This document shows, one piece after another, positions 16,917 to 25,443 of a stretch of 64,000 nt of DNA. This DNA comes from JBFMAI01 sp040755725 (GTDB lineage: Bacteria; Planctomycetota; Phycisphaerae; UBA1845; Fen-1342): assembly GCA_040755725.1 (NCBI GenBank), contig JBFMAI010000030.1:1-64000 (forward strand), written 5' to 3'. The position numbers were made by a program, and so were the translations under genes. Every line of letters begins with the position of its first letter. Positions within the stretch are counted from its first letter, which is position 1. The notes below the pieces were generated by a model, which searched no databases, had not been told where the DNA came from, and was given only the letters and a program-made list of their open reading frames with translations.

Positions 16917-17690
16917 ATGACCGCGACGGACTGGACACAGCGGTTGCACGACAACGTCGCCCGCGTCCGCGCGCACATCGCCGACGCCTGCGCTCGCGCC
17001 GGGCGCGACCCGGCCGAAGTCCGGCTCGTGGGCGTCACCAAGTACGTGTCAGCCCCGGTAATCCGCGAGCTGCTGGCGGCCGGCGTTCAAGACGTCGGCG
17101 AGAGCCGGGTCCAGCAACTGGCGTCACGAGCGCTCGAAATAGGGGAACCGCTGCTGGATTGGACCTCGGCGGCGGGCCCAGCGGAGACGCGGCGACCGCG
17201 CTGGCACATGATCGGCCACCTGCAACGCAACAAGGTCAAGGCCCTGCTGCCGCACGCCCGCATCGTGCATTCGCTGGACTCGGACCGCCTGGCCGATACG
17301 CTCGAAACGCACGCGGCCGCCCTGGACGCGACCGTGGACGCGTTTATCGAAGTGAACGTGGCCGGCGAGGCGAGCAAGCAAGGGGTGCCGCCCGACGAAG
17401 TCGCGGCGTTGGCGACGGAGGTCCGCCGACATCCCCACCTGCGGCTGCGCGGCCTGATGACCATGGCGCCGCTCGACCCTGACCCGGAGGCGGCCCGGCC
17501 CTGCTTCGCCCGGCTGCGCGAGCTGCTGGAGCGGCTGCGCGGCACGGGCGCGGTCGGTGCGGAGTGCGTCCACTTGTCGATGGGCATGAGCCAGGATTAT
17601 CGGGTCGCGGTCGAGGAGGGGGCGACCTTGGTCCGCGTCGGTTCGGCCTTGTTCGAGGGGTTGCCGCCCGACGAGCGCCGCACGGAATAG
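16917..17690 (+). CDS. yggS: YggS/PLPBP-type pyridoxal phosphate homeostasis protein
   Basis: This is a small PLP-binding TIM-barrel protein that affects vitamin B6 and amino-acid balance in relatives; no enzymatic reaction is established. The Schiff-base lysine is in VRLVGVTKYVSAPVIREL, and DVGESRVQQL, WHMIGHLQRNKVKAL, FIEVNVAGEASKQGV, LRGLMTMAPL and LSMGMSQDYRVAVEEGATLVRVGSALF are all family motifs. The reading frame has a clear ATG at 16917. It is divergent from the cyclase gene. Confidence 0.93.
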   Translation: MTATDWTQRLHDNVARVRAHIADACARAGRDPAEVRLVGVTKYVSAPVIRELLAAGVQDVGESRVQQLASRALEIGEPLLDWTSAAGPAETRRPRWHMIGHLQRNKVKALLPHARIVHSLDSDRLADTLETHAAALDATVDAFIEVNVAGEASKQGVPPDEVAALATEVRRHPHLRLRGLMTMAPLDPDPEAARPCFARLRELLERLRGTGAVGAECVHLSMGMSQDYRVAVEEGATLVRVGSALFEGLPPDERRTE

Positions 17691-17823
17691 CGCGCCCGTG
17701 TTGCCGCCGGGAGAAACGGGGGCGGCGGCACCTACCGCCCGGCCCGGCGGTCCTTGTTCGCGGGGAAGCGGCCGGGTACATTGGCGGGGTAGCGCCGTAC
17801 GAAGTGCGAAAGAGGTTTGGCGG

Positions 17824-18270
17824 ATGCCCTTGCGACGGTTGGATGATGCGGCCCGGGCCGTGGTGGCCCTGGCCAACGAGATCGCCCACGAGTTCGAGCT
17901 GGAATACGTGGGCACCGAGCATATCTTGCTGGCCATTCTGCGGCATGACCACAACGTCGGCGCGCGGGCGCTGGCCAACCTGGGACTCACCGAGGCGCAG
18001 GTGCGCCAGGCGCTCGAGGAGTTCTACCGCCGGTCCAAGGAAGACACCTGGGTGTTCGGTCGCCTGCCGGGGAGCCCGCACTATCGCAACGTGATCGAGC
18101 GGGCGATGGAAATTGCCGACCAGCTCGAATCCAACGCCATCGGGGCGGAACACCTGCTGCTGGCGCTGTATCACGACAAGGAAAGTACCGCCCAGCGGAC
18201 GCTGCTGAGCCTGGGGGTCCCGCTGAAGAAGTGCCGCGAGGAGGTCCTGCGGCAGATCGCCACGGCCTGA
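17824..18270 (+). CDS. Stand-alone Clp N-terminal domain protein
   Basis: This 148-residue protein consists only of the double Clp-N repeat: ALANEIAHEFELEYVGTEHILLAILR in the first and RAMEIADQLESNAIGAEHLLLALYHDKES in the second. In ClpA/ClpC this domain binds substrates or adaptors, but here no AAA+ module follows. It could act as an adaptor, as ClpS- or MecA-interacting domains do, or bind substrates on its own. The ATG at 17824 begins at the domain edge. An R1 repeat begins exactly at its TGA stop. Confidence 0.85.
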   Translation: MPLRRLDDAARAVVALANEIAHEFELEYVGTEHILLAILRHDHNVGARALANLGLTEAQVRQALEEFYRRSKEDTWVFGRLPGSPHYRNVIERAMEIADQLESNAIGAEHLLLALYHDKESTAQRTLLSLGVPLKKCREEVLRQIATA

Positions 18271-18413
18271 ATGGTGGTGCGCGATTCGGCGGCACCTGTA
18301 GGGAGGCCAAGCTTCCCGGCGAGCCGCGGCTCGGCAGGCCCGCAGGGTCGCCGCAGGAGACAGCCTCGCGCTGCCGCGCCGTATCGGCCGCGCGCCGCAT
18401 GTTCGCGCACGGT
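18269..18413. repeat. Intergenic repeat family R1, copy B
   Basis: The copy begins TGAATGG, whose TGA is the stop codon of the Clp-N gene. It then shows GCGATTCGGCGGC, GGGAGGCCAAG, the palindrome GAGCCGCGGCTC, GCAGGAGACAGCC and CGCCGCATGTTCGCGCACGG. The order and spacing match copy A at 7750-7877. It fills the gap to the convergent plsY gene. Confidence 0.8.
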
Positions 18414-18416
18414 GAT

Positions 18417-19100
18417 TCAGGGGGTGTCGGCGGGATCGGGTTTCGTCGGGGCGGAGGCGTCGGGGCCGGCGACGGGCGTCAGCTCGCGGCCGGTCAGCAG
18501 CCGGCGGATGTTCTCGTGGTGCCGCGCGATGATCAGCAGCCCGAGCAGGGCCGCCACAAGTTGCAGCGGCCAATGCTCCCGGAGCGGGACGCCGGTCCAC
18601 TCCATGTGCGCCAGGTGGGCGGACGGGAATACCAGCGCGAGCGTCAGCGAACCGAGCGAGACCGTGCGCGTCGTCCACCGCACCAGGCCATAGGCCGCCA
18701 GCGCCACGCCCATCGCCAGCGTATAGTGCGGCCACACCCCTAGCGCCACCCCGATCGTCGTCGCCACGCCCTTGCCGCCGCGAAAACGAAGGTACACGGG
18801 GAACACGTGGCCCAGGACGGCGGCCAGGGCGACCAGCAGAATGGCGAGTTGCGACGGCGGGCCGCCCCTGGGACCGCCCAGCCACAGCGCCGCCAGCAGT
18901 GTGGGGGCAAACCCCTTCAGGATGTCGAGTATCAGGCACAGGTATCCCCACGGTCGGCCGAGGACGCGGCCGACGTTGGTGGCGCCGATGTTCCGGCTGC
19001 CGAGAGTGCGCACATCGACGCCGTGGGCCCGGCCGATGAGTAAACCGAACGGCACCGCGCCGAGTAAATAGGCCGCGATGACCAGCAGCACGACGTTCAA
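18417..19100 (-). CDS. plsY: Acyl-phosphate:glycerol-3-phosphate acyltransferase
   Basis: PlsY transfers an acyl chain from acyl-phosphate to glycerol-3-phosphate, the first step of phospholipid synthesis at the inner membrane. The family loops are all visible: LLGAVPFGLLIGRAHGVDVR, LGSRNIGATNVGRVLG, and FRGGKGVATTIGVALG, the last with the conserved GGKG(V/A)AT. Several hydrophobic helices surround them. At 227 residues it is slightly longer than typical (~200) because of an acidic/Pro-rich C-terminal tail. gpsA, which supplies the glycerol-3-phosphate, is 8 kb away. Confidence 0.93.
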   Translation of the reverse strand: MNVVLLVIAAYLLGAVPFGLLIGRAHGVDVRTLGSRNIGATNVGRVLGRPWGYLCLILDILKGFAPTLLAALWLGGPRGGPPSQLAILLVALAAVLGHVFPVYLRFRGGKGVATTIGVALGVWPHYTLAMGVALAAYGLVRWTTRTVSLGSLTLALVFPSAHLAHMEWTGVPLREHWPLQLVAALLGLLIIARHHENIRRLLTGRELTPVAGPDASAPTKPDPADTP

Positions 19101-19149
19101 CCGGTGGACCCTCGCACCTCAGTGGCCCTGCGGCGGCGACCGCCCCGTG

Positions 19150-19332
19150 TCAGACCTCGCCTTTTCCCCGAGGCACCACGCGCAGCCAACGGGGGCGCAG
19201 CCGGTCCCGCAAGAACTCGGTGAGCCGCAGGCCCCGGCCGCGCGTCTGCGACGGCCAGAGCTGCTGTTCAATATCCGCAGGCTGCGGGCGCGGGCGTCGC
19301 CATGCGGCCCAGCGCGTCGCCCACAGCCACAC
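19150..19332 (-). CDS. Possible small basic protein (60 aa)
   Basis: A GTG five bases after the stop of the upstream gene opens a 60-codon frame rich in Arg, Trp and Pro (VWLWATRWAAWRRP, ADIEQQLWPSQTRG, RLTEFLRDRLRPRWLRVVP). The close spacing suggests coupling, but no ribosome binding site is clear. It may be a chance frame. No homologue is recognised. Confidence 0.3.
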   Translation of the reverse strand: MWLWATRWAAWRRPRPQPADIEQQLWPSQTRGRGLRLTEFLRDRLRPRWLRVVPRGKGEV

Positions 19333-19337
19333 GCGGG

Positions 19338-19952
19338 CTAGCAGGCGATTTCGCCAGGCCGGCGTTGCACGGTCTGTCGCACGCTGGCCAGCACGTCGGC
19401 CGTGCTGCGCGCGGGGGTCGTCGCTGCGCTCCATAGTTGCTCACGCGCCAGGATGGTCTTGGCCTGAACCTGGTAATCGCTGACGTGGCTGATGCCGCCT
19501 TCCACGGTTTCGCCGCCCGCGTACGCGTTCTCAAGCAACCACGCCGCCATCTCGTCCTCGTATTCCGCCGGATAGATCAACGCGGTGACGTAGCGCGTCC
19601 GACCGGCGGCGGGGCCGCGGTCGGCCAGATGCACGACGGCACGGGCCGGCGGGGGGCAGCGCCGCGCCAGATCGCAGAGCTTCGCGAAGTCAGCGCGAGC
19701 GGCCCGCTCCGCGTCGCGCTGAAAGAACATCCCGCTTTCCAACTGGAAGCGTTCGGCGGAGAGCCCCTTCAGCTCCAGGTACCCGTCGGGGCCGGCGCGG
19801 ACGATCTTGTAGACCTTGCCGTGGCGGTAGGCGTCGCTCTCCAGCAGGACGGCGATCTCTTCCGCCGTGTAGCCGACCGCCGCCCACGGGCCGAAGTCGT
19901 AAACGTACAGGCCGCGGTAGCGGTGGGGCTGGTCGAGTATCGGCAATTTCAT
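19338..19952 (-). CDS. Conserved hypothetical protein
   Basis: This 204-residue soluble protein begins MKLPILDQPHRYRGLYVYDFGPWAAVGYTAEEIAVLLES and contains GKVYKIVRAGPDGYLELKG and TRYVTALIYPAEYEDEMAAWLLENA. The composition looks like a folded cytosolic protein. No domain or catalytic motif was recognised. It stands alone apart from the possible small frame that follows it. Confidence 0.7.
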   Translation of the reverse strand: MKLPILDQPHRYRGLYVYDFGPWAAVGYTAEEIAVLLESDAYRHGKVYKIVRAGPDGYLELKGLSAERFQLESGMFFQRDAERAARADFAKLCDLARRCPPPARAVVHLADRGPAAGRTRYVTALIYPAEYEDEMAAWLLENAYAGGETVEGGISHVSDYQVQAKTILAREQLWSAATTPARSTADVLASVRQTVQRRPGEIAC

Positions 19953-20024
19953 GGGGCAGTGCTCCGGGCACCGCCGGCGGTGCCGCGGCGGGATTATACC
20001 GCGCCCCCGCGCAGCTCAGCAGGG

Positions 20025-20130
20025 AAAAGGGGTCGGGAGTCTTTTTCTCAGGAAGACGGGGGCGGGAGTCTTGTTGAATTGCTGGCGGCCCTCTCCGGGC
20101 CTTCGCAGAAAAAGACTCCCGACCCCTTTT
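20025..20130. repeat. REP-like element with perfect 24-bp inverted arms
   Basis: The arms at 20025-20048 and 20107-20130 are exact reverse complements over 24 bases, built around GGGGTCGGGAGTCTTTTT. A degenerate third copy (GGCGGGAGTCTTGTTGAATT) lies inside the loop near 20061-20080. Such GTC-GGGAGTC palindromes are of the kind mobilised by REP-associated IS200-like transposases; no such transposase is in the window. Confidence 0.85.
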
Positions 20131-20149
20131 TGGTGCAAGAAAGGGAGGG

Positions 20150-20188
20150 GGCGAGTCGAGCGTGGGCGAAGGCGGGACTCGACTCGCC
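20150..20188. repeat. Perfect 11-bp inverted repeat
   Basis: Arms GGCGAGTCGAG (20150-20160) and CTCGACTCGCC (20178-20188) enclose a 17-base loop, 20 bp beyond the REP-like element. The rest of the gap up to 20546 holds no credible gene. Confidence 0.6.
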
Positions 20189-20546
20189 CTGCATCAGGGG
20201 AACGGAGGTTCAACGAGGGGGCCCGGAGCGATCCCGGCCTTCCGAGCGGCAAACTGCGGAGGAACGGGACAGGCCGTCCGTGAGCACGCTCCGAGCCCCG
20301 AGCCATCATGGCTTCACCGACCAACGAAGCAGCCGATCCAACCGTGGCGCTACCAGGGGCCGCTGCTTCAATCTGTCGGTGTCGTTCACGGCCGCCGGCA
20401 AGGCCACACTCGGCCGCAAGCAGCGCCCCGCGCCAACCAGCGCCACCTGTCACCGACCGGAGCTCATTCGCTCGCCGTCCCGGCGATTGTCAGCCGACAA
20501 AGCGGCAAGCGAAGCACCGCGCCGGCGCCGTGAACCGCAACAGGCT

Positions 20547-21146
20547 TCAGGTCTCCTTGTCCGATTGCTCGAGGTGGGCGGGGGGGGCGACGGGTGCCGA
20601 CTTGACGTACAGCGCCTGTTCGTCCGCCAATCCCCACGCCAATACCTCATTTCGCACCAGTTCACGCAAGAAGGGCCGCGAAACCACGCGATACCCGAGG
20701 TTAAACACGTGGGACTCGATCTGCCCGGCCATGAAGCGGCAGACCGTATGGCGCAGGCCGTAGTGGTGGTGCAACGTGGCCACCAGAGCGCTCTTGCGCC
20801 ATGCCTGGCCGGGACACCCGGGCTGGCCGGGATCCACCACACGGATGGCCTGGCGCTGAGATTGTCGTCGCCGACGGTGGGCCGCCAGGGCGTCGGCCAC
20901 GTCGCTCAGCCCGGTTTGTTGCAGGACCGCACGCACGCAGCGGTAGATGTAGCTCGTGGACGGCGGGCTCGGCTCCGACCACTCTTGCAGGTGCATCGCG
21001 ACCGCGCGGGCCAGCGGGGGCGCCAAGGCCGGGTCGTAGTTGAGCTGGCGCAGACAGGCCGCCAACCCGTTGGTCAGCTTGGCCAGACTGAACCGTTCGA
21101 CCGTGCCGTCGCGCTTGGTGATGACCACTTGTCGGAGGCTTTTCAC
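20547..21146 (-). CDS. ATP-cone domain protein coupled to nrdR
   Basis: The first ~95 residues form an ATP-cone (VVITKRDGTVERFSLAKLTNGLAACLRQL, then RAVLQQTGLSDVADALAAHR), the nucleotide-sensing module found in NrdR and class I/III ribonucleotide reductases. The remaining ~100 residues have no recognised domain (HYGLRHTVCRFMAGQIESHVFNLGYRVVSRPFLRELVRNEVL). Its ATG overlaps the nrdR stop by four bases (ATGA), so it is made with NrdR. A role in sensing dATP/ATP together with NrdR is likely, but its partner and output are unknown. Confidence 0.78.
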   Translation of the reverse strand: MKSLRQVVITKRDGTVERFSLAKLTNGLAACLRQLNYDPALAPPLARAVAMHLQEWSEPSPPSTSYIYRCVRAVLQQTGLSDVADALAAHRRRRQSQRQAIRVVDPGQPGCPGQAWRKSALVATLHHHYGLRHTVCRFMAGQIESHVFNLGYRVVSRPFLRELVRNEVLAWGLADEQALYVKSAPVAPPAHLEQSDKET

Positions 21147-21652
21147 GGTTTGGCGTCCCGATCAAAAAGATCCTGCTGCCCCGGGATGTCGCTGGCCGCC
21201 CGATCGAGGACGTCCTGCGCTTCCTCGATGAAGTCGCCGACGTCCTCGAACTGGCGGTACACACTTGCGAACCGTACGTACGCCACCTTGTCCACTCGCC
21301 GCAGCACTTCCGAAATCTTCTCGCCGATGGTCTGGCTGGAGACCTCCTTCTCGAAGCGGGTGACGAGGTACTCCTCGACCTCGTCGACCACCTGTTCGAG
21401 GCGTTCGGCGGAAATGGGCCGCTTGTAGGCCGCCCGCTGAATCCCTTGCAGGATGTTGTTGCGGTTGTACGGGACGCGCGAGCCGTCGCGTTTGATGACT
21501 GCGAGCTTGACCGCCTCTTCGGGATGCTCGTAGGTCGTGAAGCGCCGCCCGCACTTCAGGCACCGTCGCCGACGCCGAATGCTCCGCGCATCGTCGGTCG
21601 CCCGCGAGTCGATGACTTTGTCGTCGTCCTCCTTGCAGAACGGGCACCGCAT
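21143..21652 (-). CDS. nrdR: Transcriptional repressor NrdR
   Basis: NrdR represses ribonucleotide reductase genes when dATP is high. The N-terminal zinc ribbon is intact (MRCPFCKEDDDKVIDSR and CLKCGRRFTTYE, giving two CxxC pairs), followed by the ATP-cone (VIKRDGSRVPYNRNNILQGIQRA). The ATG at 21652 starts right at the zinc ribbon as in all NrdRs, giving 169 residues. A strong promoter lies at 21772-21800 on the same strand. It is translationally coupled to the downstream ATP-cone protein. Confidence 0.95.
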   Translation of the reverse strand: MRCPFCKEDDDKVIDSRATDDARSIRRRRRCLKCGRRFTTYEHPEEAVKLAVIKRDGSRVPYNRNNILQGIQRAAYKRPISAERLEQVVDEVEEYLVTRFEKEVSSQTIGEKISEVLRRVDKVAYVRFASVYRQFEDVGDFIEEAQDVLDRAASDIPGQQDLFDRDAKP

Positions 21653-21771
21653 CGCACCCTGTTTCCGAACAGAACTGAGGGCAGCACGGCCGCGACCGCC
21701 ATCGGCCTCACCGCCGCCGGCGAGACTCCCTGGACCGGGGTCCAGCAGTCCCACAGGTTGTTATGTTGACC

Positions 21772-21800
21772 AGTGTAAACCACAATATGCTGCATGTCAA
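21772..21800 (-). promoter_or_regulatory. Sigma-70-like promoter for nrdR, with a possible NrdR half-box in the spacer
   Basis: On the minus strand TTGACA (21800-21795) and TACACT (21777-21772) are separated by exactly 17 bases. The spacer contains CATATTGTGG, which resembles one half of the palindromic NrdR box. The leader to the nrdR start would be about 110 nt. The promoter match is direct; autoregulation is inference. Confidence 0.6.
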
Positions 21801-21857
21801 ACAAAATTGCGGCTTCGACAAGACTTTCGTGATCGGCGCCGGTATAACGACCACCCC

Positions 21858-22778
21858 ATGAGTCCGCCGCCCGCCGAGTTCGTCCACGGAGAACTCCGCA
21901 TCGTCGGGTCGTCACTGGCCGGCGAGGAGACCTATCTCGTCATGCCGGAGCTGAACCTCGCGTTTGATCTGGGTCGCGCCCCCCGGGCCGCGCTGGCGGT
22001 CGATCATATCTTCTTGACGCACGGGCACATGGATCACGCCGCCGGCATTGCCTACTACTTCTCCCAGCGCGAGTTCCTCGGCAACCAGCCGGGACACCTC
22101 TACGCTCCGGAACCACTCGTCGAACCGATACGGCGGCTACTGCGAGTGTGGGCGGACATCGACGGGCATGAGCCGCCGGCCAATATTCACCCCGCTGGCG
22201 CGGGGAGCGACATCGCGCTGCGACGGGATCTCGTCGTGCGCCCCTTCACGGTCCGGCATCCGTGCCACCGCCACGACCGCAGTGTTGTTCAGACGCTCGG
22301 CTATGCGGCCATTGAGGTTCGCCAGAAGCTGTTCGACGAGTACAAATCGCTCGCTGGCCCGCAACTGGTGGAGCTGAAGCGGCAGGGCGTGCCCATTACC
22401 CGGCGCGTTGAAATCCCGCTGGTCGCGTATTGCGGCGACACGGCTGCGGGTGAGTTCCTTGATCTTGAGTATGTGCGGCAAGCCAAGGTGCTGATCCTCG
22501 AATTGACCTTCGTGGAGCCGGACCATCGCGATCGGGCGCGGGCGGGCAACCATCTGCACGTCAGCGACTTGCGCGACATTCTGCCCCGGCTGGGCAATGA
22601 GCGCATCGTCTTGACGCACCTGTCACGTCGCACGGCCCTGTCCGCCGCCCGCGACGCCGTGCGCAGGGAACTGGCCGGCGTGCTCGACGAGCGCGTGTCG
22701 TTCCTGCACGAGCACCGACCGCCGCGACGTTCACGACCGACCAAGGAGGGGCCGGCGGCCGGCCAGGCGCCGGCGTGA
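21858..22778 (+). CDS. MBL-fold (RNase Z/ElaC-like) metal-dependent hydrolase
   Basis: The metal-binding signature HGHMDHAAG (HxHxDH) follows VDHIFLTHGH. A GDTAAGE Asp ligand sits near residue 200 and a late His in RIVLTHLSRR near residue 265. The general plan is that of RNase Z-type beta-lactamase-fold enzymes, which cut tRNA 3' trailers or other phosphodiesters. The typical RNase Z exosite is not obvious. The ATG at 21858 begins MSPPPAEFVHGELRIVGSS. It is divergent from nrdR. The substrate is uncertain. Confidence 0.8.
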   Translation: MSPPPAEFVHGELRIVGSSLAGEETYLVMPELNLAFDLGRAPRAALAVDHIFLTHGHMDHAAGIAYYFSQREFLGNQPGHLYAPEPLVEPIRRLLRVWADIDGHEPPANIHPAGAGSDIALRRDLVVRPFTVRHPCHRHDRSVVQTLGYAAIEVRQKLFDEYKSLAGPQLVELKRQGVPITRRVEIPLVAYCGDTAAGEFLDLEYVRQAKVLILELTFVEPDHRDRARAGNHLHVSDLRDILPRLGNERIVLTHLSRRTALSAARDAVRRELAGVLDERVSFLHEHRPPRRSRPTKEGPAAGQAPA

Positions 22779-22838
22779 CACGGGCGCTGTAGAATGCCGG
22801 CGCGGACGCCGCGCCGACGGCGTCGGTGCGGGTGCGGC

Positions 22839-24878
22839 ATGAGCTTCCTGAACCTGTGGGTTGCGGCGGCGGTGGCCGCGGTCGTCGTTCCGGCGCTGCT
22901 CCTGCTGTACTTCCTGAAGCTGCGGCGTCGGGAGCAGCTTGTCCCATCGACGCTGCTGTGGAAGCGAGCGGTCGAGGACCTGCGGGTCAACGCGTCGTTT
23001 CAGCGACTGCGTCGAAGCCTTCTGCTCCTGCTGCAACTGCTCGTGGTGGTCGCCGCCCTGCTCGCCCTGGCCCGGCCGATTGTCGAGACGTCGATCGCGG
23101 ACGAGGCACGTCTGGTGCTGTTGATCGACCGGTCGGGGTCGATGAACGCCCGCGAAGGTGACGTGACCCGTCTGGACCTGGCCAAGGAGCAGGCGATCCG
23201 GTTCGTCAAGAGCCTGAATCGGCACACCGAGGGGTGGCGGTCGTACTTTTCGTTCACTCGGGCCCACGCGAAGGCGCAGGTGCTGGTCATCGCGTTCAGC
23301 GACCGCGCCGGCGTCGTCGCCCCATTCACGACCAGCACGCGGGAACTGATCGAGGCGATTCAGCGAATTGCCCCGACCGACGAGGCCACGGGGGTGCGCG
23401 AAGCGATTGACCTGGCCGAGGCCTACCTCTCCCCGGGCGCGGCCGGTGGCGACGGACCGGCGGATGGCGCGGGCCCGGGGGAGGGCCCCGCCCGACTGGT
23501 GTTGATCTCCGACGGACGCATTCCGGACCTCGATCGCATCGCGTTACGGGCGTCCAAGCTGGAACTGGTGCGGGTCGGAGAGGCGCAGGACAACGTCGGC
23601 ATCACTGGCCTGCGCGCGCGACGCCAGTTCGAGCGTCCCGAGCAGCTTGACGTGTTCGTGAGCGTGGAGAACTTCGGGCCGCAGCCCGTGACCGCCGACC
23701 TATCCATCTACGTGGACGGGGTGTTGACCCGTGTGGAACCGGTCAGCTTGGCGGTGGCGGCGGGCGGCCCGACGGCCAGCGGCCCCGCCGTGGCGTCGGA
23801 GCAGCAAGTCGTGTCGAGCGGCCACTCGCGCTCGTTGGGGGCGAGCCTGGTGCTCAACCGCGCCGCGGTGCTCGAAGTGCGGCTGTCCCGCGCCGATGCA
23901 CTGGACGCCGACAACGCGGCCTATGCCGTCGTCCCGGCCCCCAAGCGGCAGCGCGTTCTGGTGGTTTCGGACGGCAAGTACCCCTTTGTGGACAGCGTGA
24001 TGCGCGGGCTGCCGCTGCAGGAGTATGCGGCCGTTACCCCGGCGCGGTACGACGCCGACCGGCGGCAGTATGAAACCAACGGCCGCTCGAACTACGACGT
24101 GGTCGTATTGGACAAGTGCGCCCCGCCGCGCTTGCCCACCGGCGCGTTCCTGTTCCTTGGGGCGGTGCCGTCGTGGCCGAATGTCGCCGTCGGTTCGGTG
24201 GTCAAGGAACATCGGCTGATCTGGTGGGACCAGACGCACCCGGTGCTGCGTCATGTCGCGCTCGACCATGTGTTCGTGGCCGAGAGTCGCGCGGTGAAGC
24301 TCCCACCGGCGGCCGAGACCCTGATCGAAGGGCCGGAGGGGCCGGTCCTGTTCCGCTACGCCGAGGGCGGCCGCCACGGCCTCGTGCTGACGTTTGCCAT
24401 CGAGGACAGCACGTGGTGGAGCAAGTTGAGCTTCGGCGTCTTCATGTACAACGCCATTCGCTACCTGGGCGGCGGGGAAACGGAAGCGGGGGAGGCGCCG
24501 TTGCGGCCGGGCGGGACCCTCCGTATTCCGGTCGGCGCGGGCGACCGCACCGTGCGGGTGCTGCGTCCGGATGGCGGCGAAGCAACCGTCGCCGCCGATG
24601 CCTCGGGGGTGGCCCACTATGGCGGCACGGAGCGAGCCGGCGTCTACCGCGTGGCGGACGGCCTGCCCGGTCACGATCGCTTCGCCGTAAACGTGGCGGA
24701 CCCGTACGAGAGTGACATCGCCCCCCCGCGCGGGCCGCTGAAGACCGCGGCGGGCACGGTCGGCGAGCTGGCGGGCATTCGGACCGCCACGCCGGAGGTC
24801 TGGCAGTGGTTTGCCGGGGCCGCGGTGGTGCTGGTACTGCTGGAATGGTGGGTCTACAATCGGCGCGTGGCGCTGTAG
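22839..24878 (+). CDS. BatA-type membrane protein with von Willebrand A domain
   Basis: The N-terminus is the aerotolerance-regulator module: a first membrane segment (VAAAVAAVVVPALLLLYFLKLRRRE), a cytosolic loop with VPSTLLWKRAVEDLRVNASFQRLRRS, and a second segment. A VWA domain follows with the MIDAS start LLIDRSGSMNAREGD, then long beta-rich extracytoplasmic repeats, and a C-terminal membrane helix (WFAGAAVVLVLLEWWVYNRRVAL). Relatives act in Bat/MoxR-type complexes, but no MoxR ATPase gene is adjacent. The ATG at 22839 gives the usual MSFLNLW start. The function is inferred from the family only. Confidence 0.85.
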   Translation: MSFLNLWVAAAVAAVVVPALLLLYFLKLRRREQLVPSTLLWKRAVEDLRVNASFQRLRRSLLLLLQLLVVVAALLALARPIVETSIADEARLVLLIDRSGSMNAREGDVTRLDLAKEQAIRFVKSLNRHTEGWRSYFSFTRAHAKAQVLVIAFSDRAGVVAPFTTSTRELIEAIQRIAPTDEATGVREAIDLAEAYLSPGAAGGDGPADGAGPGEGPARLVLISDGRIPDLDRIALRASKLELVRVGEAQDNVGITGLRARRQFERPEQLDVFVSVENFGPQPVTADLSIYVDGVLTRVEPVSLAVAAGGPTASGPAVASEQQVVSSGHSRSLGASLVLNRAAVLEVRLSRADALDADNAAYAVVPAPKRQRVLVVSDGKYPFVDSVMRGLPLQEYAAVTPARYDADRRQYETNGRSNYDVVVLDKCAPPRLPTGAFLFLGAVPSWPNVAVGSVVKEHRLIWWDQTHPVLRHVALDHVFVAESRAVKLPPAAETLIEGPEGPVLFRYAEGGRHGLVLTFAIEDSTWWSKLSFGVFMYNAIRYLGGGETEAGEAPLRPGGTLRIPVGAGDRTVRVLRPDGGEATVAADASGVAHYGGTERAGVYRVADGLPGHDRFAVNVADPYESDIAPPRGPLKTAAGTVGELAGIRTATPEVWQWFAGAAVVLVLLEWWVYNRRVAL

Positions 24879-24918
24879 GGGCCGGCGGGCGCGGGTCCGC
24901 CGGACGTCGCGAAGGAGC

Positions 24919-25185
24919 ATGGACATCGAAGCGCTCAAACCGGGACAGCGTGTCCGCATCACGCAGACGATCGACCGCCGGGACCGCGACTGGCAGCGCG
25001 TGGTTGTCGGCGTGGTCCAGGCCGTGCGGCCGGAGAAGACCGCGAGCTGGTTCGCGCACACCAAGGATGGGCAGTACTGGGTGTGGCGAATCCGGCTGGC
25101 CAAGGACGACGGCGAGCTGACCACGATCAACGTGGACCCGCACACGCGGGTCGAGCTGCTCGACGGGGACCCCACGGGCGTTTGA
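24919..25185 (+). CDS. Conserved small hypothetical protein (88 aa)
   Basis: The gene starts with ATG at 24919, with GAAGGAG eight bases upstream. The product (MDIEALKPGQRVRITQTIDRRDRDW, then QYWVWRIRLAKDDGELTTINVDPHTRVELL) is predicted to be a small beta-barrel like SH3 or Tudor-type folds. It follows the VWA gene by 40 bp on the same strand and is probably in its operon. No function is recognised. Confidence 0.72.
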   Translation: MDIEALKPGQRVRITQTIDRRDRDWQRVVVGVVQAVRPEKTASWFAHTKDGQYWVWRIRLAKDDGELTTINVDPHTRVELLDGDPTGV

Positions 25186-25443
25186 GAGGTCGCGCGCGCC
25201 CGGCTGCCTGTGTCGCCGCGGGGCACCGACGCAGGTGGCTGTTGTCGGCGTGGCGGTCGTTGTGTGGTTTCAGTTCGCGCGGCACGGCCAGTTCGCCGCG
25301 AATCCCGCCTCGGGTCCGGCGACGTGGAGCCGCTGCGCGGGCGAACGTCGTGGCCGAGCGGTACTACCGGGGGCGGCGGTGGGCTGCGATTGGAGTACCT
25401 GTGGGACGCGGAGAACCGGCTGATGCCGGGGGCTCGTGTGGGA

